Shown one piece after another: positions 27,660-36,728 of a stretch of 42,083 bases of DNA. A program made the translations under genes and the position numbers. Source of the stretch: Gammaproteobacteria bacterium (lineage in GTDB: Bacteria; Pseudomonadota; Gammaproteobacteria; AKS1); contig JALTKS010000096.1 in the NCBI GenBank assembly GCA_027006175.1, positions 1 through 42,083 of the forward strand, read 5' to 3'. Each line of letters begins with the position of its first letter. Position 1 is the first letter of the stretch. Under the pieces are notes generated by a model. The model saw nothing but the letters and a program-made list of their open reading frames with translations. It had not been told where the DNA came from and made no database searches.

Positions 27660-29833
27660 AACGACTGACAACGGGCCCAATATCTGCGGCAGTGTTGTCA
27701 ATATTATTGCTGCTGTCACTGTATATCATGAGTGGCGCCACCGAAGATTCAGCGAGTTTTAACCGTCAATATGTATTGTTATTAATCACGATACTGATTG
27801 GTTTGACCATGCTGGTCGCAATGATTGCGGCCAATGTAATTCGACTTTATAAAAGCTATAAAGCCGGTGAGCCGGGTTCCCTATTAACATCGCGTTTGCT
27901 GGTTGTGTTTGTGATCATTGCGGTTATTCCTGTCAGTGTGGTTTATTATTTTTCGGTTGATTTCTTACATCGGGGAATTGATAGCTGGTTTGATGTCCGT
28001 ATCGAAAAAGCCCTGGATGATTCACTGGAATTATCACGTTCAACCCTGGATAGTCGTTTGCGAGACCTGTTAAGGTCAACTGAGCAGCTTGCCGTTGAAG
28101 TCGCCGATGAATCAGAAGCATCAGCAATCTTGAGGTTAGATGATTTACGTGCTCGTAGCGGTGCCAGTGAAATGACCTTGTTTGACGGGAATAGCATTGT
28201 CGCCTCAAGTAGTGCGGGCGATAAAATTGTGATTAATCCTAATCGGCCTGATGAAGCCATTTTTTCTGATATTAGTCGTGGTCGTAACTATGCCGGATTA
28301 GATACGATTCCCGGCGTGGGTTTGCAGATTCGCATTATGGTGCGAGTGCCATTGATTCGTGCCGATCTGGGTGTGCGTTCCTTGCAGGTTTTATACCCGG
28401 TTACTGCGCGGCAAACAGAATTGGCGGATTCAGTGCAGGAAGCTTTTTCTACCTATAATGAACTGGTTTATTTGCGTAGCCCGTTAAAATACAGCTTCAC
28501 CTTGACTCTAACGTTGGCGTTATTGTTGAGTATTTTAAGTGCAGTATGGGCAGCCTTTTACACAGCAAGAAAACTGGTCTCACCCATCAGCGATTTGGCA
28601 AAAGGAACTGCTGCGGTTGCTTCCGGTGATTATAGTAAGCGTTTACCGCTTCCGGCGAATGATGAATTGGGTTTTCTGGTGCAATCATTTAACCAAATGA
28701 CGCGACGAATTGAGCGTGCGCGTAATGATGCAGAATTGAGTCGCCATCAGGTTGATGAACAGCAGGCATATCAAGCATGTGTGTTGTCTAATTTAAGTTC
28801 GGGTGTTATTACCCTCGATGCTGAGCAGTGCCTGCAAACCTATAATGAAGCCGCGAGTAGTATTTTGTCGGTTGACCTTGAACCACTTTACGCTAAGCCG
28901 TTTAAAGAGCTCGCAACATTACACAGCAGCCTTGGGCGATTTGTAGAAATTGTACTTGAGCAATTAGAAAAGCATGAGCAATGGCGAGAAGAAATCACCT
29001 TGTTTGGTGCATCGGGCCGCCAGATACTGGTTTGTCGGGGCGTGCCCATGACAGGGGCATTGGAAGCATCAGGCGACACCCTGATTGTTTTTGAAGATGT
29101 CACTACACTTGTACAGGCACAACGTAATGCCGCATGGGGTGAAGTTGCACGCCGCCTGGCGCATGAAATCAAGAACCCGTTAACGCCGATTCAGTTATCA
29201 GCAGAGCGTCTGCGGCATAAATACCTTAAGACAATGGATAAAGAATCGGCAGAAGTGCTGGATCGTTCAACCCACACAATTGTGCAGCAAGTGGAAGCAA
29301 TGAAGGAAATGGTAAACGCTTTTTCTGAATATGCACGTGCACCGCAAATTAAGCTGGAAGCACTTAATTTAAATACATTAATAGGTGAAGTACTGGATCT
29401 TTATCGTGGAGAAGCATCTGGATTACGCCTTAATATATCGTTAGATCCAGTGATGCCGCATGTCGAGGCAGATGATGGTCGCTTACGGCAATTACTGCAT
29501 AATGTCATTAAAAATGCGATTGAGGCGATGCAGGGGCAAACTGATCACCCGGAAATTTCAATTCGCACTTTATGTATGCAAGAATCGAAATGCCGCTATG
29601 TCGAGTTACGCATTGAAGATAATGGCCCCGGCTGGTCATGTGATGTTCAATCTGAGCTATTTGAACCTTACGTCACGAGCAAGCAAGGCGGAACAGGTTT
29701 AGGCCTGGCGATTGTGAAAAAGATAGTTGAGGAACACGGTGGTATGGTCACCGCGGAAGATCGCAGTGGTGGCGGAGCCAGTGTCGTGATTCGTTTACCC
29801 GTTTTGCACAGTGATGGAAATGAAACGAGCTAG
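27632..29833 (+). CDS. ntrY: NtrY-like membrane sensor histidine kinase
   Basis: 733 residues. Three N-terminal transmembrane segments lie at about 14-33, 47-69 and 86-108. A periplasmic sensor region spans about 110-285, a fourth helix about 289-310, then a HAMP linker (to about 365), a PAS-like domain (about 375-490) and the kinase core. The phosphorylated histidine is H511 in LAHEIKNPLTPIQLSAERL; the ATPase part has NVIKNAIEAM, EDNGPG and GGTGLGLAI. It is the partner of the response regulator encoded next. NtrYX systems have been tied to nitrogen, oxygen/redox and envelope signals; the stimulus here is unknown. ATG 27641 is an alternative start. Confidence 0.93.
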   Translation: MVFMSFTILKRLTTGPISAAVLSILLLLSLYIMSGATEDSASFNRQYVLLLITILIGLTMLVAMIAANVIRLYKSYKAGEPGSLLTSRLLVVFVIIAVIPVSVVYYFSVDFLHRGIDSWFDVRIEKALDDSLELSRSTLDSRLRDLLRSTEQLAVEVADESEASAILRLDDLRARSGASEMTLFDGNSIVASSSAGDKIVINPNRPDEAIFSDISRGRNYAGLDTIPGVGLQIRIMVRVPLIRADLGVRSLQVLYPVTARQTELADSVQEAFSTYNELVYLRSPLKYSFTLTLTLALLLSILSAVWAAFYTARKLVSPISDLAKGTAAVASGDYSKRLPLPANDELGFLVQSFNQMTRRIERARNDAELSRHQVDEQQAYQACVLSNLSSGVITLDAEQCLQTYNEAASSILSVDLEPLYAKPFKELATLHSSLGRFVEIVLEQLEKHEQWREEITLFGASGRQILVCRGVPMTGALEASGDTLIVFEDVTTLVQAQRNAAWGEVARRLAHEIKNPLTPIQLSAERLRHKYLKTMDKESAEVLDRSTHTIVQQVEAMKEMVNAFSEYARAPQIKLEALNLNTLIGEVLDLYRGEASGLRLNISLDPVMPHVEADDGRLRQLLHNVIKNAIEAMQGQTDHPEISIRTLCMQESKCRYVELRIEDNGPGWSCDVQSELFEPYVTSKQGGTGLGLAIVKKIVEEHGGMVTAEDRSGGGASVVIRLPVLHSDGNETS

Positions 29834-29931
29834 CATTACAGATAGATTGTGGCTAATGTTAATTGAGCGTTACAATACAGAGAGTACCGAATGTTTACGG
29901 AAATACTAACAACCAACGAAACCGTCCATTC

Positions 29932-31317
29932 ATGAGCGCAACACACATTTTAGTTGTCGATGACGAGCCTGATATTCGAAATCTGGTTCAGGAAATTCTT
30001 GTTGACGAAGGTTATGAAGTCAGTGTCGCTGAAGATGCGGCTGCGGCTCGTGCGGCGCGCCGTGTTCACCGCCCCGATTTAACCCTGTTAGATATATGGA
30101 TGCCTGATGTGGATGGCATTACTTTACTTAAAGAGTGGCAAGAAGAAGGCAGTTTAACTGCCCCGGTCATCATGATGTCAGGTCACGGCACAGTCGAAAC
30201 AGCCGTTGAAGCAACGCGACTGGGTGCTTACGATTTTATTGAAAAGCCACTTTCCCTCGCCAAGTTATTACTGACCATAGAACGCGCACTCGAGTCAGAT
30301 AAGTTACAACGTGAAAATAGTGATATGCGTGAACATTTCCGCCCTGCCACGGAACCAATGGGCAAGAGTGTTTTGATGCAACAATTGCGTGAGCAAATTC
30401 GACGTATTGCCCAGCATGATACCTGGGTGTTGATTAGTGGTGAGCAAGGCAGCGGTAAGCACCAGTGTGCGCGATATCTGCATGCCAATAGTACACGAAG
30501 CAATGGTCCCTTTATTGAAGTGGGGGTTGCTTCAATGAGTAGTGAGCAGTCGGCTGTTGAGTTATTTGGCACAGAGATAGATGGCACCGTTCATTATGGT
30601 CGTTTGGAGCAGGCAAATGCCGGTATCCTGTTTTTAGATGATATTGCAGATATGGATTTGGCGACACAAGGCAAACTAGTCAGCGCACTCGAGTCGGGAT
30701 CTTTTTTAAGGATAGGTGGCAATGAGCCGGTTGCAATTGATGTGAGAGTGATTGCATCAACACGACATGATTTACAGCAGCGGGTCAGTGATTCAGTATT
30801 TCGAGATGACTTGTATTATCAACTTAATGTGGTGCCGTTAAAAATTCCGCCTTTGCGTGAACATAGCGAAGATATTTCTGAGCTTTTAAATTTCTTAATT
30901 GATCAATTTGTAACACAGGAACATTTAACGTATCGAAGTTTCTCGGTTGCTGCTCAAAACCGATTACGAAATTACACCTGGCCGGGTAATATTCGTGAAT
31001 TACAGAACCTGGTTCAACGAGTTTTGATTATCGGTGGCGATGGACAAGTTGAGCTTGATGAAATTGAATCAATGTTAAGCACTGAAGTAGCAAAAACCAG
31101 TGGTGCCGTTTCGATGCCTCCGGTCTTTGATTTACCATTACGTGAAGCACGCGAAGCATTTGAAAAAGCGTATCTGGAGCACAGATTAAAAGAAGCCGGT
31201 GGTAGTGTGGGTAAAGTTGCAAAATTGGCAGAAATGGAAAGAACGCATTTATATCGCAAGCTACGTGCCCTGGGGATTGATCCAAAAAAAGTAGCGGCTG
31301 GAGAGAACAGTAAATAA
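29932..31317 (+). CDS. ntrX: NtrX-like response regulator lacking the GAFTGA loop
   Basis: 461 residues from the ATG at 29932; a TTG at 29863 would add a non-conserved tail. The receiver domain (1-120) has acidic D10/D11 and phosphoacceptor D54 (LLDIWMPD). The AAA+ domain (about 145-380) keeps Walker A GEQGSGK (170-176) and a Walker B-like ILFLDDI. Where NtrC-type activators have ELFGxxxGAFTGA, this reads [18 protein letters not shown] (from E210): the sigma-54-contacting loop is missing. The C-terminal Fis-type helix-turn-helix ends [18 protein letters not shown]. It probably regulates without classical sigma-54 remodelling. The TAA overlaps the trkA ATG by one base. Confidence 0.92.
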   Translation: MSATHILVVDDEPDIRNLVQEILVDEGYEVSVAEDAAAARAARRVHRPDLTLLDIWMPDVDGITLLKEWQEEGSLTAPVIMMSGHGTVETAVEATRLGAYDFIEKPLSLAKLLLTIERALESDKLQRENSDMREHFRPATEPMGKSVLMQQLREQIRRIAQHDTWVLISGEQGSGKHQCARYLHANSTRSNGPFIEVGVASMSSEQSAVELFGTEIDGTVHYGRLEQANAGILFLDDIADMDLATQGKLVSALESGSFLRIGGNEPVAIDVRVIASTRHDLQQRVSDSVFRDDLYYQLNVVPLKIPPLREHSEDISELLNFLIDQFVTQEHLTYRSFSVAAQNRLRNYTWPGNIRELQNLVQRVLIIGGDGQVELDEIESMLSTEVAKTSGAVSMPPVFDLPLREAREAFEKAYLEHRLKEAGGSVGKVAKLAEMERTHLYRKLRALGIDPKKVAAGENSK

Positions 31318-32690
31318 TGAAAATTATTATTCTTGGTGCAGGGCAAGTAGGAACATCGGTTGCGGATAATCTGGTGAGCGAGGCAAATGATATTACGGTT
31401 GTAGATGTTGATTCGCAAAAGCTTGAAGAATTACAGGACAGGCTTGATTTACGAACCGTAGCCGGTCATGCATCACACCCTGAAGTACTTGCTCGCGCCG
31501 GCGCAGAAGATGCAGACATGATCATCGCGGTAACCAATAGCGATGAAACAAATATGATTGCTTGTCAGGTTGCTTATACTTTATTTCATACTCCAACAAA
31601 AATTGCCCGGGTACGTGCGGCTGAATATTTATCGCAGTCACAATTGTTTGCCCAGGAGGCATTACCTATTGATGTACTGATTAGCCCTGAACAATTAGTT
31701 AAAGATTATATTCAACGTTTGATTGAACATTCCGGTGCATTGCAAGTCCTCGATTTTGCAAACGGCAGGGTATCACTGGTTGCCGTGAAAGCTTATTACG
31801 GTGGTCCTCTGGTTGGGCATGAATTACGTGATTTACGTGAACATATGCCAAAAGTAGAAACACGCGTTGCGGCCATTTTCCGCCGCGGCCGCGCTATTAT
31901 TCCTGAGGGCACAACCGTTATTGAAGCAGACGATGAAGTCTTTTTTGTTGCAGCCAGAAAAGATATTCGTGCAGTGATGAGTGAGTTAAGAAAACTCGAT
32001 CGACCCTGTAAGCGGGTAATGTTAGCCGGTGGCGGTAATATTGGTTTTCGTTTGGCTCAGTCACTGGAGTCTCGCTATCAGGTTAAAATTATTGAACATA
32101 ACCTGAAGACATCGAAAGCACTTTCTGAAGAACTTGATCGTTCCATCGTACTTTATGGTGATGCGGCAGATGAAGAATTATTATTGGAAGAAAATATTGA
32201 GAACTGTGATGTTTTCTGTGCACTAACCAATGATGATGAAGCGAATATTTTATCTGCAATGCTTGCGAAGCGAATGGGTGCGAAAAAAGTCATGGCGCTG
32301 ATTAACCGTGCAGCATATGTAGACTTGGTTCAAAGCGGTATTATTGATATCGCTATTTCGCCACAACAAGCAACCATTGGTAGTTTATTAGCGCATATTC
32401 GCCGTGGTGACGTAGTCGTGGTTCATTCATTGCGCCGAGGTGCTGCCGAGGCAATCGAAGCGATTGCTCATGGTGATAGCAGAACATCGAAGGTGGTTGG
32501 TAAGGCAATTAGTGACATCCGGTTACCACCGGGCACAACGATTGGTGCGATTGTACGAGGTGATGAAGTCATTATTGCGCATCATGATTCGGTGATTGAA
32601 GAAGATGACCACGTCATTATGTTCCTTGTTGATAAAAATCGCATCGTTGATGTTGAACGTTTATTCCAGGTCGGGATTACTTTTATTTAA
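31317..32690 (+). CDS. trkA: Trk potassium uptake regulatory subunit TrkA
   Basis: 457 residues (E. coli 458). Two RCK modules are present: the first NAD-binding motif [13 protein letters not shown] at 7-19 and the second [13 protein letters not shown] in the middle, each followed by a TrkA-C domain. It sits on the cytosolic face of TrkH and gates it in response to nucleotides. The ATG overlaps the ntrX stop (TAATG), so translation is probably coupled. Confidence 0.97.
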   Translation: MKIIILGAGQVGTSVADNLVSEANDITVVDVDSQKLEELQDRLDLRTVAGHASHPEVLARAGAEDADMIIAVTNSDETNMIACQVAYTLFHTPTKIARVRAAEYLSQSQLFAQEALPIDVLISPEQLVKDYIQRLIEHSGALQVLDFANGRVSLVAVKAYYGGPLVGHELRDLREHMPKVETRVAAIFRRGRAIIPEGTTVIEADDEVFFVAARKDIRAVMSELRKLDRPCKRVMLAGGGNIGFRLAQSLESRYQVKIIEHNLKTSKALSEELDRSIVLYGDAADEELLLEENIENCDVFCALTNDDEANILSAMLAKRMGAKKVMALINRAAYVDLVQSGIIDIAISPQQATIGSLLAHIRRGDVVVVHSLRRGAAEAIEAIAHGDSRTSKVVGKAISDIRLPPGTTIGAIVRGDEVIIAHHDSVIEEDDHVIMFLVDKNRIVDVERLFQVGITFI

Positions 32691-32696
32691 CTTCCT

Positions 32697-34148
32697 ATGC
32701 AGCCAATAGCGATACAGCGAATCCTCGGTATTTTGCTGATGCTTTTCAGCATCACCATGTTGCCACCTGTACTGGTTTCCTTTGTTTATGATGATGGTGC
32801 ACGCGCATCATTCTTATTGGCTTTTCTGGTAACTTTTTTTACAGGGTTGGTTTGTTGGTTACCGGTGCATCGTTCACGTCGAGAATTGCGTTTACGAGAC
32901 GGTTTCCTGGTGGTGGTATTATTCTGGACAGTATTGGGTTTGTTTGGCGCCCTACCCCTGGTTTTGTATGAAGATCTGGGTATGTCGTTTACCGATGCGG
33001 CCTTTGAATCTATTTCAGGCTTAACTACAACGGGCGCAACGGTGATAACGGGTCTGGATCAGTTACCGCATTCTATTCTTTACTATCGCCAGCAACTTCA
33101 ATGGTTAGGTGGCATGGGTATTATCGTTTTAGCTGTAGCGATTTTACCGATGTTAGGTATTGGTGGCATGCAGTTATACCGTGCCGAAACGCCTGGGCCA
33201 ATGAAAGATTCTAAATTAACACCACGCATTACAGAAACGGCGAAAGCACTTTGGTATATTTATTTAGGTTTGACTGTTTTATGCGCCCTGGCATTCTGGT
33301 TAGCCGGAATGACTGGTTTTGACGCACTGTCACATAGCTTCTCGACTATCGCTATTGGTGGGTTTTCTACACATGATACAAGTATGGGGTTCTTTGACAG
33401 CACCCTGATTGAATCGATTACGATTATATTCATGTTGTTGGCGGGTATGAACTTTGCGTTGCACTTTATGTGCTGGCGAAGTTTTAGTATCAAGCCTTAT
33501 ATTCAGGATAGTGAAGCACGATTTTATTTGGTGTTGTTATTTATCATCTCGGTATTTACGTCCACGTATTTATATCTCAGCGGCACCATCAATGATGTGG
33601 GTAGCGCAATTCATCATGGTGTATTCCAAACGGTTTCTATTGGTACTACAACAGGATTTACAACGACGGGTTATGCATCATGGCCAGGAATGTTGCCGGT
33701 GCTACTTTTATTTATCAGTTTCATTGGCGGTTGTGCTGGTTCGACCGGTGGTGGCATGAAGGTGATCCGGTTTTTACTTTTAATTAAACAGGGCTTTCGT
33801 GAGATTGCACGGTTAGTTCACCCTAGTGCACAAATTCCAGTCAAGATTGGTAGTAAGGCGATGTCTGATCGCGTCATCAATTCTGTATGGGGTTTCTTTT
33901 CAGTTTATGTCGCGATGTTTGTGATTATTATGTTGATCCTGATGGCAACAGGCATGGATCAAATTACGGCATTCTCCGCTGTCGCTGCTTGCATGAATAA
34001 TATGGGTCCGGGTTTAGGTGATGTGGCAGCACATTATGGCGAAGTAACGGATGTGGGTAAGTGGGTTTTATGTTTTGCAATGTTATTGGGTCGTCTTGAG
34101 ATTTTCACTTTGCTGGTTTTATTAACACCGACTTTCTGGCGTAAATAA
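32697..34148 (+). CDS. trkH: Trk potassium uptake channel subunit TrkH
   Basis: 483 residues (E. coli 483), a polytopic inner-membrane protein with the four TrkH pore loops: GLTTTGATV, IAIGGFSTHD, TTTGFTTTGYA and MNNMGPGLGDV. GCAGSTGGGMKVIR is the intramembrane gate region. It moves potassium into the cell together with TrkA, whose gene ends 6 bases before. It follows directly from the NtrYX genes. Confidence 0.97.
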   Translation: MQPIAIQRILGILLMLFSITMLPPVLVSFVYDDGARASFLLAFLVTFFTGLVCWLPVHRSRRELRLRDGFLVVVLFWTVLGLFGALPLVLYEDLGMSFTDAAFESISGLTTTGATVITGLDQLPHSILYYRQQLQWLGGMGIIVLAVAILPMLGIGGMQLYRAETPGPMKDSKLTPRITETAKALWYIYLGLTVLCALAFWLAGMTGFDALSHSFSTIAIGGFSTHDTSMGFFDSTLIESITIIFMLLAGMNFALHFMCWRSFSIKPYIQDSEARFYLVLLFIISVFTSTYLYLSGTINDVGSAIHHGVFQTVSIGTTTGFTTTGYASWPGMLPVLLLFISFIGGCAGSTGGGMKVIRFLLLIKQGFREIARLVHPSAQIPVKIGSKAMSDRVINSVWGFFSVYVAMFVIIMLILMATGMDQITAFSAVAACMNNMGPGLGDVAAHYGEVTDVGKWVLCFAMLLGRLEIFTLLVLLTPTFWRK

Positions 34149-34153
34149 ATACA

Positions 34154-34735
34154 TTGACTGATCAGTTACAAACAATGTGGAATAAGCGTTATGCAAATAA
34201 TAACGATACACCACAAGCTTGTCAGGTATTGCGTGAATGTTCATATTTACTTCCTCCTTCAGCAACGGCACTTGATCTTGCGAGTGGTTTAGGTGGCAAC
34301 GCCCTACTGCTTTCCCAGCAAGGTTTAGAAACAACGGCATGGGATTTATCGTCTGTTGGTATAGAAAAGTTATCCTGTTTGGCTCAACAGCGATCTTTGT
34401 CGATTAATGCTCAAGTTAGAGATGTCATTCAAAATACACCTGAAGAAAATAGTTTTGATGTGATTGTTGTCAGTTATTTTCTTCAACGTGAGTTGTTCCC
34501 TGCCCTGTTAGCCGCACTTAAACCGGCTGGATTATTATTTTATGAAACGTTTATTGTAGAAAAACCAGCAGGCACGGGCCCTTCTAATCCGGATTATTTA
34601 CTTAAACAAAATGAGTTACTGTCGCTTTGTGATGGCTTGATTATCCGCGCTTACCGGGAAGAAGGCATGGTGGGTGATATGGCACAAGGCAGCCGCAATA
34701 TAGCCATGCTGGTGGGGCAAAAGCCAAATTGTTAG
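34154..34735 (+). CDS. Class I SAM-dependent methyltransferase (TehB-like)
   Basis: 193 residues if it starts at TTG 34154, 186 if at ATG 34175; the family often begins near the MWNKRY of the second. Motif I is LDLASGLGGNALLLSQQG, motif II-like AWDLSSVGIEKL follows, and motif IV-like FDVIVVSYFLQRELFPALLAALKPAG is clear. The FYETFIVE strand and SNPDYLLKQNELL block fit TehB-type small-molecule methyltransferases. The substrate is unknown. It follows trkH by 5 bases, and its TAG overlaps the DUF2007 gene stop by 4 bases. Confidence 0.85.
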   Translation: MTDQLQTMWNKRYANNNDTPQACQVLRECSYLLPPSATALDLASGLGGNALLLSQQGLETTAWDLSSVGIEKLSCLAQQRSLSINAQVRDVIQNTPEENSFDVIVVSYFLQRELFPALLAALKPAGLLFYETFIVEKPAGTGPSNPDYLLKQNELLSLCDGLIIRAYREEGMVGDMAQGSRNIAMLVGQKPNC

Positions 34736-34971
34736 TCCTCATCTTCTAATGTTTCTGAAAAATCAGTTTGCAGGATGACCAGTGCTCGCTCCGCATCGGC
34801 ATCCGCTACATTTAATTTTATACCGCCAACAGCAATACTATAAAGCCAGTCTGTCTGTACCAGGTGCTCATCGGCTAACCAGGACTCAATTCCTTCAGCA
34901 GCAAGTCGCCCCATGGCAATATGTGCCTCAGGCATGCCATCATAACGCGCTATAATTCTTCCTGTACTCAT
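34732..34971 (-). CDS. DUF2007 (putative signal-transducing) protein
   Basis: 79 residues matching the DUF2007 fold: RIIARYDGMPEAHIAMGRLAAEGIESWLADEH then GGIKLNVADADAERALVIL, a GlnB-like ferredoxin fold with a repeated beta-alpha-beta order. Family members are small and of unknown function. It stands alone on the minus strand with its promoter in the AT-rich gap to its right, and converges on the methyltransferase gene. Confidence 0.85.
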   Translation of the reverse strand: MSTGRIIARYDGMPEAHIAMGRLAAEGIESWLADEHLVQTDWLYSIAVGGIKLNVADADAERALVILQTDFSETLEDED

Positions 34972-35233
34972 TTTAGGTATTTCCCTTATTTCAATCTATA
35001 TTTCCACCATTTTACATAATAAGCTTTATTTTCGTATATTTTAACCACATATTGTGTATTCTTATTATTGTAAGTTCTTTTATGTCATTTTTATCATAAT
35101 GTGGGTTTATTTTATTTGTTTATCGCTACTTATAGAGATTTTTGGGTTTTTTTAAGCATTTATGGCTGTTATTGAATTATTTGTGGCGTTTTTTTAATAT
35201 TTATCATAAATAATTCATGTTTTGCCAATCTCA
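34972..35233. other. AT-rich intergenic stretch
   Basis: No open frame with a ribosome-binding site is visible. Positions 35041-35220 contain only about 41 G or C in 180 bases (roughly 23 percent), far below the surrounding genes. TTTATCATAA occurs twice, at 35090-35099 and 35200-35209. The stretch separates two divergent transcripts (DUF2007 and the stomatin-like gene) and may act as an upstream AT-rich promoter element or a nucleoid-protein site. Confidence 0.5.
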
Positions 35234-35271
35234 TTGACTCTCCCCGTGCTAGTCAGTCTATACTGAGTCAA
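35234..35271 (+). promoter_or_regulatory. Candidate promoter within an inverted repeat, before qmcA
   Basis: TTGACT (35234-35239) and TATACT (35259-35264) resemble sigma-70 elements but are 19 bases apart, longer than usual. TTGACTC (35234-35240) and GAGTCAA (35265-35271) are a perfect 7-base inverted repeat that brackets the -10, so a dimeric regulator could bind here. The start would lie about 40 bases before the gene. Confidence 0.45.
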
Positions 35272-35310
35272 ATTAAGAACAAGAATACATCTAATTTTAA
35301 GGAGAGGTTT

Positions 35311-36243
35311 ATGTCATTTGATTTAGGAAGTTCAGCAACACTTGCCGTGGTCATTCTCGTTTTAGGCGTTGTCATTGTAAAGATGGGGGTCACCGTTGTA
35401 TCACAGGGTATGGAATATACGGTAGAGCGCTTTGGTCGTTACACAAAGACCTTACGCCCTGGTTTCCATATCATCATCCCCATGATCGATTCTATCGGTA
35501 ATAAGGTCAATATGATGGAACGTGTAATGGAAGTACCATCACAAGAGGTGATTACTAAAGATAACGCCATGGTGACTGTGGATGGCGTGGTCTTTTCTCA
35601 GGTATTAGATGCGGCAAAAGCCTCTTATGAGGTTAATCAACTTGATTACGCAATTTTGAATCTGACGATGACCAACATACGTACGGTAATGGGTTCAATG
35701 GATCTCGATGAACTGCTTTCACAACGAGATACGATTAATGCACAATTATTAAGCGTCGTTGATGATGCCACTACCCCTTGGGGCGTCAAAGTAACGCGTA
35801 TCGAAATTAAGGATATTTCACCTCCTCGTGATTTGGTTGAATCGATGGCTCGTCAGATGAAAGCAGAGCGAGATAAACGCGCCAATATCCTTGAGGCAGA
35901 GGGTTTCCGTCAAGCGGCGATTCTTAAATCAGAAGGTGAGAAACAGGCGGCTATTTTATCAGCAGAAGGTGACAGAGAAGCGTCTTTCCGTGAAGCAGAA
36001 GCGCGTGAACGTTTAGCCGAAGCGGAAGCCAAAGCAACCATGATGGTGTCACAAGCGATTGCGAAAGGTGATGTGCAAGCAATTAACTACTTCGTTGCGA
36101 ATAAGTACATTGAAGCACTAACAACGATAGGTTCTGCAGATAACCAAAAAGTCTTCTTTATGCCGGTTGAAGCATCAAGTGTTATTGGTGCAGTCGGTGG
36201 TATTGCAGAGATTGCAAAGCAGGCATTTAATAAGTCGGAGTAA
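35311..36243 (+). CDS. qmcA: SPFH/stomatin-like membrane protein (QmcA type)
   Basis: 310 residues (E. coli QmcA 305). One N-terminal transmembrane segment (about 9-31) is followed by the SPFH domain (about 33-195: [26 protein letters not shown], then [14 protein letters not shown]). A charged Ala/Glu coiled coil (about 200-250, repeats of [17 protein letters not shown]) and a conserved C-terminal tail complete it. Such proteins form large membrane rings or microdomain scaffolds and can modulate FtsH protease. AAGGAGAGG lies just upstream of the ATG. It is paired with nfeD-like in the next position, a widely conserved gene pair. Confidence 0.94.
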   Translation: MSFDLGSSATLAVVILVLGVVIVKMGVTVVSQGMEYTVERFGRYTKTLRPGFHIIIPMIDSIGNKVNMMERVMEVPSQEVITKDNAMVTVDGVVFSQVLDAAKASYEVNQLDYAILNLTMTNIRTVMGSMDLDELLSQRDTINAQLLSVVDDATTPWGVKVTRIEIKDISPPRDLVESMARQMKAERDKRANILEAEGFRQAAILKSEGEKQAAILSAEGDREASFREAEARERLAEAEAKATMMVSQAIAKGDVQAINYFVANKYIEALTTIGSADNQKVFFMPVEASSVIGAVGGIAEIAKQAFNKSE

Positions 36244-36245
36244 AC

Positions 36246-36689
36246 ATGGATCTCTTTACTGAATTAAATAGTTGGCACTGGGGAATTATTGCCGTCATCC
36301 TTATTATTTTAGAGGTGTTCGCACCGGGTGCATTCATGATCTGGTTAGGGGTGGGCGCTGCCGTGGTGAGTGTGATTTTGCTGCTAGCGCCATCAATGAG
36401 CTGGGAGTTACAGTTTGTTATTTTTGCCATCGTATCGGTTGCCAGTATTTTTGGCTGGCGTACCTATGCCAGTAAAAACCCGACTAAAACCGATCAACCT
36501 AATTTGAATCAACGCGGCGAGCAATACGTCAATCGAGTTTTTACTTTAGATGAACCGGTTGTAAATGGATTAGGCAAGATTAAAGTTGATGACTCAACGT
36601 GGAAGATTGAAGGCGATGATTGTGAGCCTGGCACAAAGGTGAGAGTAACGGGTGTCGATGGCGTAGTATTAAAGGTTGAGCATGTTTAA
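36246..36689 (+). CDS. NfeD-like protein (YbbK/YbbJ type)
   Basis: 147 residues with two to three N-terminal hydrophobic segments (about 10-73) and a C-terminal OB-fold of about 60 residues (GEQYVNRVFTLDEPVVNGLGKIKVDDSTWKIEG to the end). Short NfeD proteins are encoded beside SPFH proteins and work with them in membrane quality control. It starts 2 bases after the qmcA-like stop, so the two are probably co-translated. Confidence 0.93.
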   Translation: MDLFTELNSWHWGIIAVILIILEVFAPGAFMIWLGVGAAVVSVILLLAPSMSWELQFVIFAIVSVASIFGWRTYASKNPTKTDQPNLNQRGEQYVNRVFTLDEPVVNGLGKIKVDDSTWKIEGDDCEPGTKVRVTGVDGVVLKVEHV

Positions 36690-36728
36690 CCGATAATCCT
36701 TATATAATGGGGTTTAAGGTGACATGGA

